Shown: piece by piece, positions 57,436 to 64,000 of the stretch
How the letters are laid out: every line of letters begins with the position of its first letter
How positions within the stretch are numbered: the stretch's first letter is position 1
Origin: Takakia lepidozioides
Lineage: Eukaryota > Streptophyta > Takakiopsida > Takakiales > Takakiaceae
NCBI GenBank assembly: GCA_030704615.1
Contig: CM060733.1
Coordinates: 61,134,001-61,198,000, forward strand
Direction: 5' to 3'
Length of the DNA stretch: 64,000 bases
Notes under the pieces: model-generated
What the model was told of the DNA's origin: nothing
Seen by the model: the letters and a program-made list of their open reading frames with translations, nothing else
The model's database searches: none
Translations under genes and position numbers: made by a program

Positions 57436-58202
57436 AAATGGGGCACCGCATTTCCAAAATTTTGGCAACTCTAAAAACCTCTTTTGGAAATGCGGCACCG
57501 CATTTCCAAAACAGGGGAGGACTAAATTTTCCATTTCAATGTTGGCATAGTAAAAGTAATCGGCGGCCGATTTGAAAATGCGGCGCCGCATTTCCAAAAT
57601 TTCCTTTGTCCACACGCCAGTTTTGACCTCTCCCGCTCATTGCATGGATGCCACCACGCTTACAGAGGTCGAACAAGGAGGTCAAACAGGAGGTCGAGAT
57701 GGCGGAATTGGAAATGCGGTGCCGCATTTCCATATTGGGGATGGTCGTTGTTCGAACTGCAGGCCCATCAGCAAAAATTGGCACGGCATTCCATTGTCAA
57801 AAAAAAGTCGATGACGGACATGGAAATGCGGCGCCGCATTTCCAGAACGGACATCGCAATTTGTCCATTTGCAGACCCTCTCACGGAAATGCGGTAACGC
57901 ATTCCATCGCGCTGGTCGGAAATGTCACACTTTTCGAAGTGTTGGACGGAAATGCGGCACCGCATTCCCTTGTCCAAAAAGAAGTTTCCATTGCCAAGCT
58001 GGAAATGCGTCGCCGCATTTGCAATGCCAACCTCGTTGTCTGTCCAATTTATAGACCCGTGTTGGTATTTCGTGTACCTGGACGGAAATGATGCACCGCA
58101 TTCCATTGTCCGACACTGAAATGCGGTTCATACATTTCCATGTCGGCATTGAAATGCGGCACCGCATTCCAATGTCCGACATGGAAATTCGGTGCCGCAT
58201 TT
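57436..58202. repeat. Array of dispersed palindromes AAATGCGGYRCCGCATTT
   Basis: Twelve or so copies at 57,436, 57,486, 57,574, 57,710, 57,822, 57,885, 57,948, 58,001, 58,083, about 58,117, 58,150 and 58,183, spaced 35-140 bp. The best copies are perfect 22-base palindromes beginning GGAAATGCGG. Between several copies runs a spacer with ATTGTCCGACATGG. Further single copies lie at 45,690, 54,870, 56,116 and 59,266. All are inside the giant transposon and mostly outside coding pieces. Confidence 0.9.
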
Positions 58203-58411
58203 CAATGTCCGACATGGCGTTGCTCTGGTATATTCTTGACACAGGACTCTCATACCGGTTACTCTGGTATATCATGCGGACAGACAAATTGTAGAAATGA
58301 GACATCAAATTGTAAACAGAAGTGAGGTACGATGGGTTTATTGATCGGACACGATGTCTCACATTTACCAACTGCAGACAAAACTAAGCCCTTCCTCCTT
58401 CTACATGGGCT

Positions 58412-59018
58412 TCACCAAGTCGACGGAACTTCGATACCCCTCAAAACAAGCTCATTACTGCTGCGGCACCTCGAGGTAAACTGCAATTTGGTCGTTCTGC
58501 TGCCCTTGTTGGAGCCGATGACAATGTCATGTCCATCAATGATACCACCATCATACATTGACAAGGTCACTGTGGGCCTCATGTGCCCGTGCGATTCGTC
58601 TTCGCAACTCAGCCGAATGTCTCCATACACTGGAAGAGCGGAGTGATCTGCACGTATATAGTTTTCCCCGGTGCCGTCCTCCCTGGTCCACTGGCAGCAG
58701 TTCCAGCGCCAAAGCGAGGCCGTGCGTGATTTGTCCGGCATCCCTTTCAGCTTGGTATATCGAGGTCAACAATTTTCAGGACCCACGGACCGCATTGACC
58801 CTCGCCCTCACCTCGCTCAAAGCGGTAATAGCCCTCCAGATACTCCATTGCGCGCAAAGACTCTTGCTTGATTCCAGCAGCGTCTGTGAAAACAGAGAGC
58901 CAGACAATGATGTCTCCTGATTCTGGTTTGAACATAGCATAATCGTGGCCATGATAGGGCAGTCGGCTGGATTTCGGCGGCACGACATCCTTGAAAAAGA
59001 GTAGCGGAGTACGCTCAA
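58412..59018 (-). pseudogene. Unknown gene, divergent paralog with frameshift
   Basis: Minus-strand counterpart of the plus-strand gene at 59,395-60,105. Shared residues: PESGDIIVW, ESLRAMEYLEGYYRFERG, GPWVLKIVDLDIPS, then after a frameshift at about 58,745 SLWRWNCCQWTREDGTGENY, LPVYGDIRLS, YDGGIIDGHDIVI and ELVLRGIEVP. In this copy a stop and a shift sit just where the partner reads SYNGHP, so it is broken or misread by one base. Function unknown; repeated short strands suggest a beta-rich fold. Confidence 0.55.
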
Positions 59019-59394
59019 TGACAGCAGCTCCCGGATGAGGAGGAGTAGCGCGGTGGCCGGAAAAAGTTCAAGCTAAACGCTGCAATTCCTCACAAACACT
59101 CCAGGGCACATTTAAATTTCCCCCCTACAGGATCCTGGACCGATGAAGATTGGCTGCTGCATGAATGTAGCCGTTTCAGTTTCTACCCTGCCATGCAAAC
59201 TATGGGCAGTCACTGCCAGGTGGGCCGATAGCCACTGGACACGACGAAGTCCATCCCCTCTTCGATGTAAATGCGGCGCCGAATTTCCATCCGGGGGATG
59301 GACTTCGGTGGCAGATCTCAACTATAACTTGTTGATGAGAAAGATGTATGGGTTCATCCACCGCTAGCGTGATGAACACGTTCCACCTCCGTCG
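59019..59394. promoter_or_regulatory. Shared spacer between the divergent paralogs
   Basis: About 375 bp between two head-to-head paralogous genes, so it may act as a bidirectional promoter. It includes one imperfect palindrome at 59,266-59,289 (ATGCGGCGCC then GAATTTCC). No clear TATA box. Confidence 0.3.
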
Positions 59395-60105
59395 GTGGGT
59401 ACGTGGGACCCAGATGCTCCATTATTGGAGGCCGGACTGCTCTTCCGCTTCGCATCATTTCCAAAATCTAAGGGCTTCGTAGCTGTCCGCAAGGTCATTG
59501 TCATCGGCATCCAAGTCGTCCTCAGGTCCTCCTTTGCAAGGATGCCATGCTTCCGGAACCGGGACGACTGCCCATTTGGAGGCATCAATTATGCAATGTA
59601 TTCGGCCACATCGGGAGACATTGTTATCTGGTACACAGATTACAGAGAAGATACTGGTTCGATTGTGGAAACATTGGTGGCTTTTGAGTATATCCTAGAC
59701 CACTACGCCTTCGAGCGGGGTGACGATCTTGGTCTGAGGAGTCCGTGGCTCCTGCGCATCCTCGATTCCGATTTTCCCAGCTACAACGGTCACCCATGCA
59801 GAAGAAGGCGCACTGCTATGCTGTTGCGGTGGAACTGCTGCCACTGGACGTGGGTGGACTCCATTGGAGAGACCTATTCTCCTGAAGGAGTGCGCTCCTC
59901 TTCTCCATTGTATGGGGACATTCGCATTGGTGTGGACGATGAAAACGTGAAGATTTCCATATTCGATGGTGGTATGATTGAAGGGCAGGACATTGTGGTG
60001 AACATCACTAGGGGCGGTACAACGGCTGCAATCGACTTTACCTGGAGGAGCCCCATGACTCATGAGCTAGTTCTGAGAGCAGTCGAAGTCCCATTGACAA
60101 CGTGA
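59395..60105 (+). CDS. Unknown protein, intact member of the paralogous pair
   Basis: An open frame of about 236 codons ending TGA at 60,103-60,105. The frame opens after a TAG at 59,365 and has no ATG in its first 45 codons, so either an upstream exon supplies the start or translation begins at the Met near 59,539. It contains SGDIVIWYTDYREDTGSIVE, VAFEYILDHYAFERGDD, RSPWLLRILDSDFPSYNG, LLRWNCCHWTWVDSIGETYS, LYGDIRIGVDDE, SIFDGGMIEGQDIVVN and ELVLRAVEVPLT. About half of the residues match the minus-strand paralog. No transmembrane segment or signal peptide. I do not recognise the family. It lies near the right end of the giant transposon, as accessory cargo. Confidence 0.6.
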   Translation: MGTWDPDAPLLEAGLLFRFASFPKSKGFVAVRKVIVIGIQVVLRSSFARMPCFRNRDDCPFGGINYAMYSATSGDIVIWYTDYREDTGSIVETLVAFEYILDHYAFERGDDLGLRSPWLLRILDSDFPSYNGHPCRRRRTAMLLRWNCCHWTWVDSIGETYSPEGVRSSSPLYGDIRIGVDDENVKISIFDGGMIEGQDIVVNITRGGTTAAIDFTWRSPMTHELVLRAVEVPLTT

Positions 60106-60514
60106 CTTGTATTCAGTAGGCACAGGGCTAAAGATTTGATTGCACAATCAGCACAGTAGACGTGCTTCAAATGCAATTCATGTGGATCAATAAAAACCTC
60201 ATTGTGCCCTCTTTTTATTCTATTCTGTGTCCATCGTTCCGAGAATGCGTCATTGCTCATTTCGTTTGGGATTGGGAGTGTGGGTGGATTTTGCAAGTGG
60301 CTGGTAGGCTGAAATGGGCCCCCATTGTACAGAGCAGTACCACCCTTCTATTCGCGAAACATTGCCTTTCAATATATAATTCTAAATAACATTGCCGAAC
60401 CTCCTTCATCGGGAGGTCCTTCTCCCCCTATGACCGTGGCACCCTAAACCCTATTCCCGCGGACACTCTTTTCCGGAAAATAGTGTTGCTCATGTTTTTT
60501 TCCACACTTACGAC

Positions 60515-60566
60515 TCTGCTCGTGGCTCATGGCTCGTGGCTCATGGCTCATGAAATAGCAGCCCCC
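60515..60566 (-). repeat. Right terminal inverted repeat and subterminal repeats of the giant transposon
   Basis: CTCGTGGCTCATGGCTCGTGGCTCATGG-type units followed by CTCATGAAATAG and a C run, the reverse complement of the left end. The target-site copy CTTGAGGT follows at 60,567-60,574. Confidence 0.65.
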
Positions 60567-62025
60567 CTTGAGGTCATCCAAGATGTCCACCCCCATGTCA
60601 CTGACTGGAACAAGTTCAGGGAAGTTCTCTACCTAACTTCATTTTCATCAAACAATCTCATGGCAACAGACATGGCTTCCGACACTACAGCCTCTAAGTC
60701 AGATTTATCCAGCAGGGTCAAGACTTGCGGATCCAGGTCAAGGTCCTTGAGAATCTTTTCTACTCTCTTCTGCCAGGACTTCGCCTGTTTGACAGGGTTT
60801 AGGGTTTCCAAGATATAGAGTCGATTAACTTAGGATATCCGGTGTTGGGCATATGTTGCAGCTGACCCCACCATCTGACCTTGATTTCATCTCGTCGGGA
60901 GCTTAATGATGGAATGCCAAACTCTCCCCGAACAGCCACATTGGCTGTTTTGGAGCATGCTGACATACACTCCTTAAGCGCCCCCACTTGAATGGATTCT
61001 AGAGACTTAGCCTGGTTGGAGTTATCAACCCATATAGCATATCCGTACTCCAAGGCAGGTCTACTAACGCGAGAAAGCATGGTTTTCTTAACCTCAGAGT
61101 TGACCCCTGTGCAGTGGAAAATTTAGTGAGCCCCAGAGCTTTGCCCATTTGGTGAGAGAACCCCAGACAGTGTATCAGAAAATGAATATTGTCTTCAGAT
61201 TGCCCACACAATGGGCAGTGCACTCCCCCTTTCCTCTCTGCTTCTGTTTGTTGTTCAAAGGTAGGCTTCCTGCCCTGAGTTTAAATTTCAGTCTAGTGCC
61301 GAGAGTGGGTGGACCCTTGAGGTCATCCAAGATGTCCACCCCCATGTCACTGACTGGAACAAGTTCAGGGAAGTTCTCTGCCTAACTTCATTTTCATCAG
61401 ACAATCTCATGGCAATAGACATGGCTTCCGACACTACAGCCTCTAAGTCAGATTTATCCAGCAGGGTCAAGACTTGCGGATCCAGGTCAAGGTCCTTGAG
61501 AATCTTTTCTACTCTCTTCTGCCAGGACTTCGCCTGTTTGACAGGGTTTAGGGTTTCCAAGATATAGAGTCGATTAACTTAGGATATCCGGTGTTGGGCA
61601 TATGTTGCAGCTGACCCCACCATCTGACCTTGATTTCATCTCGTCGGGAGCTTAATGATGGAATGCCAAACTCACCCCGAACAGCCACATTGGCTGTTTT
61701 GGAGCATGCTGACATACACTCCTTAAGCGCCCCCACTTGAATGGATTCTAGAGACTTAGCCTGGTTGGAGTTATCAACCCATATAGCATATCCGTACTCC
61801 AAGGCAGGTCTACTAACGCGAGAAAGCATGGTTTTCTTAACCTCAGAGTTGACCCCTGTGCAGTGGAAAATTTAGTGAGCCCCAGAGCTTTGCCCATTTG
61901 GTGAGAGAACCCCAGACAGTGTATCAGAAAATGAATATTGTCTTCAGATTGCCCACACAATGGGCAGTGCACTCCCCCTTTCCTCTCTGCTTCTGTTTGC
62001 TGTTCAAAGGTAGGCTTCCTTCCCT
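60567..62025 (-). mobile_element. Two tandem 749-bp LINE 3' units flanking the giant transposon on the right
   Basis: Units starting near 60,567 and 61,316 are nearly identical (offset 749 bp throughout). Each encodes on the minus strand RPALEYGYAIWVDNSNQ, RRDEIKVRWWGQLQHMPN, KQAKSWQKRVEKILKDLDLD and CPLCGQSEDNIHFLIHCLGF. The Cys/His piece of one unit is joined to the upstream piece of the next (GFSHQ then MGKALGL), so the ORF order is circularly permuted by a tandem duplication. The unit left of the giant element (38,990-39,738) belongs to the same array. Confidence 0.85.
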
Positions 62026-62230
62026 CAGTGAAACATTACATGTGTGCGACTATCAATTATGGCGATTGCGCATGTAAAAATAATAAATATGTACGTAAAA
62101 CATTTTTAAAAAATAATAAATTACATGCGCTTGTCAATTATGGCGATCATATATATTTAAAAAAAATAAAAATACATGCGACCCTCATAATTGACATTTG
62201 CGCATATATATATATATATGATGACATTTC
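62026..62230. repeat. AT-rich tandem and inverted repeat around TCAATTATGGCGAT
   Basis: GTGCGACTATCAATTATGGC, then ATGCGCTTGTCAATTATGGC about 70 bp later, and an inverted ATAATTGACATTTGCGCA. Ends in an (AT)n run at 62,203-62,220. Confidence 0.6.
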
Positions 62231-63250
62231 CCAATAACATACCTCAATGTACACATCCTCGCTACAACTCAGAAAATACAATAGAATATTATCGGGGGAT
62301 AAGTCGTTGTGCATGATGTGATTTTTGTGCGCTTCGCTGGTTAGAAAGGCCCATGCCAATTTGGTGCGCTGGCGTCGAAACCGCACCAACCTCCCTATTT
62401 CCTCCACGTCCTTATCCGACAGTCTCAGCAATTCCTAGTGGTCTCTCTCATCGGTCGACCATTTGTTTCAACATTCGCGTATGTTCTCCTCGTTCCACCA
62501 TAATGTGTACCCTTCGAAATCCCATGGATTAGCAGCAATAAACTTGATAATTCCATGGTGGGAGAATAACAGTGTCAAGGCCTCATGCTCAAAGCTCATG
62601 TCTGGCAATTTCTCCTTTGCTTTCCTTATGTTTTTTCCCTCCTAAAATCCAATCCATAGGAATCCGCGGATCACCATGGATTCACACTTGAATTTGTCCG
62701 AAACCACCTTACTCTCTGCCATCAAAGGGGGTACCCGGGTTCTATTGTTGGAATAAGACTTGGACATATCCTCCCAAAATTCTACAAGTTTAGTTCCACA
62801 AACAAAAAGAAGTCATTTTCCCAATTTGGCACCCGCCCTTCGGTTATTTTCTTAATAACCATTTCCACGAGTTGCTTCGATTTCCATGTCGCATTATTTC
62901 CCCGACTCTCTACCCATTCTATGAATTTGGATTTCATCCCATCCTCGTCATTTTCCCTCCCTGCCATAACCTCCCTCATTCTTCTCTCCATATTTTCTTG
63001 GAACTTCATGAACCCCGGGTAGCCGTGGCGAACGTACGCATTCTACATGTGTGACACATCTGTTTTTTTGAAGTAATCGCACACCAACTCCCTCACCAGC
63101 TTCATCGCCTTCGGTCCTGGAAAATTTTATTTCTGTAGATTGCGATTCGGTTGGCTCCCATGCTTTTGTTTTTTGCCCCGGCCCCTGCTTCCCGAGGAGC
63201 TTCCTACCATTGTATTCGACGTCGTTTCCGACATTGCGCAGACCTCAAAA
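62147..63250 (-). pseudogene. Kinase-like pseudogene fragment
   Basis: On the minus strand a basic N-terminal stretch (near 63,240-63,120) is followed by an open part with MKFQENMERRMREVMAGREN and SKFIEWVESRGNNATWKSKQ (63,009-62,782). After several stops comes KLAWAFLTSEAHKNHIMHND and the next residues LSPDNILLYF (about 62,355-62,270), which match the catalytic loop HxDLxxxN of protein kinases. VYIEVCYWEM follows where the DFG-like segment (often CDWG in divergent kinases) would be, and is altered. No complete kinase domain can be read, so this is a decayed gene. Confidence 0.4.
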
Positions 63251-63311
63251 ACACCAAATGTTTTTGAAAACTCTTCCTCCACCCTAAAATCCTGGAGTCT
63301 CTATTGGGACC

Positions 63312-64000
63312 CAATCTCCTAGGTGTCCCTTCTGCAAGCCATACTTGCACAAACCCCTCTTTACTGTCTGAACAACTCTCTCTGCCAAGCCATCGCCCTC
63401 AAGATGATCCTGAGAAGTGGTGCGGTGGTCTATCAAGGCCTTGTCACACAAAGCCTAAAACTCCCCCAAGAACTCTCTCCCTTGGTCCGTGACTACCTCA
63501 GCTGGAGCACCGAATCGGCTAAGCACACAATCCAAGAATGCATACGCAGCTCCCTCACTAGCCTTATCAGGCAATGGAACCAACTCAATCTACTTGGAGA
63601 AGTGCTCCACCATCACCAACACGTACTTGTTGTGGCGCATGGTCAGTGGCAACGGCCCTGCGAAGTCAAGACTCCACCTGTAGCCCAATCCCATGATCGG
63701 AAGAGGGTGCAATTGTGGAGTAGGGGCGTTGAATGAAGCACGCACCCTGTCACACACCATGCACCTAGCCACAAATTGTTGCACCTCTGTGTGCATACCA
63801 CGCCACCAATATTGCCCCTGCAGTAGATTATGAGTGCGTCGCACCCCAAAATGCCCCAACTCCTCATGGGCATGCCGCACTAACCGTGCCCGTTGTGTTG
63901 GGTGAGGCACAATCCTCACTCGACCATCCTCCCACACTCGGAGCAGGTGTGTCCCCTCCCACCTGAACCTCTTGGCTCGTTGTAGGATCCGATCCCTCTC
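63312..64000 (-). mobile_element. Second copy of the methyltransferase-type gypsy family (integrase part)
   Basis: Minus-strand integrase: VRIVPHPTQRARLVRHAHEE, LQGQYWWRGMHTEVQQFVAR, CMVCDRVRA, YRWSLDFAGPLPLTMRHNKY (63,937-63,590). The second-Asp and Glu blocks continue toward 63,330. Nucleotide identity to 51,950-52,560 is high, and this copy has fewer frameshifts in the zinc region. It breaks off near 63,312 within the integrase, with no PHD or LTR, and runs off the window at 64,000. Confidence 0.85.

Larger units (their letters stand above)
39739..60566 (+). mobile_element. Composite giant DNA transposon, Mutator-like, about 20.8 kb
   Basis: The left end reads GAGGTTTA then CTATTTCATGAGC at 39,747-39,759. 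The right end, in reverse complement, reads the same CTATTTCATGAGC. Inside both are several CATGAGCC units (39,764-39,806 and, inverted, 60,515-60,550). CTTGAGGT flanks both sides (39,731-39,738 and 60,567-60,574), and the LINE sequence interrupted on the left resumes on the right (CATCCAAGATGT). An 8-9 bp duplication is usual for Mutator-like elements, and a Mutator-type transposase relic lies inside. Cargo: minisatellite, transposase, methyltransferase-like gene, palindrome array, paralogous gene pair. A gypsy element is nested at about 46.5-54.2 kb. A 500-N gap interrupts it, so the true length may differ. Confidence 0.62.

Noticed and set aside
57436-58202. Palindrome array as a CRISPR array
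   Set aside because: Spacing is irregular, spacers resemble one another, repeats are palindromes scattered also as single copies, and the DNA is eukaryotic.
61540-61560. GGGTTTAGGGTTT in the LINE units (also 39,216 and 60,797)
   Set aside because: Less than two telomere units and part of every LINE copy, so it belongs to the LINE sequence.
63323-63736. Plus-strand frame of 137 codons
   Set aside because: Antisense of the minus-strand integrase, recognised from the copy at 52 kb.

Overview
The window is nuclear DNA from a eukaryote of the plant lineage, most likely a charophyte alga (Chara-like). Three conserved genes, all on the minus strand and rich in GT-AG introns, match land-plant families: a plant HMG-box protein (about 1.2-3.2 kb), a PQT3/RBBP6-type E3 ubiquitin ligase (10-16.8 kb) and a CDC48C/CIP111 AAA ATPase (25-34 kb). 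I could place every exon of all three; the summed exon lengths are divisible by three and the reading frames join across each intron. The species call is an inference from gene content, intron density and transposon types.

From 0 to 39 kb the genes are separated by old repeats. These are a degenerate HUH/Rep-like endonuclease ORF (3.9-4.9 kb), a LINE remnant (7.3-9.4 kb), tRNA-like SINE copies (18.5-22.6 kb), a foldback element (23.05-23.57 kb), LINE 3' fragments in the first intron of the AAA ATPase gene (31.4-32.6 kb), an isolated Ty3/gypsy integrase ORF (37.0-38.1 kb) and a tRNA-like SINE head (38.2 kb).

From 39,739 to 60,566 lies what I read as one composite DNA transposon of about 20.8 kb. 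It has matching inverted ends (CTATTTCATGAGC followed by repeats of CATGAGCC) and an 8-base target duplication (CTTGAGGT), and it sits inside a LINE fragment. It carries a GC-rich minisatellite running into a 500-N gap, a broken Mutator-like transposase with DDE-like and SWIM signatures, a gene resembling a beta-class DNA methyltransferase, a family of short palindromes (AAATGCGGYRCCGCATTT) that I found only inside the element, and two divergent copies of an unknown gene. A second mobile element is nested in it: a Ty3/gypsy retrotransposon (about 46.5-54.2 kb) encoding gag, protease, a cytosine-5 DNA methyltransferase domain, RT, RNase H, integrase and a C-terminal PHD finger. It ends in one full LTR joined directly to the head of a second.

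From 60.6 to 64 kb there are two tandem 749-bp LINE units, a kinase-like pseudogene, and on the minus strand the integrase of a second copy of the methyltransferase-bearing gypsy family. Most transposon genes carry stops or frameshifts, so this locus is largely a fossil; the design it records (methyltransferases and a chromatin reader carried by two unrelated nested elements) is the most interesting content.
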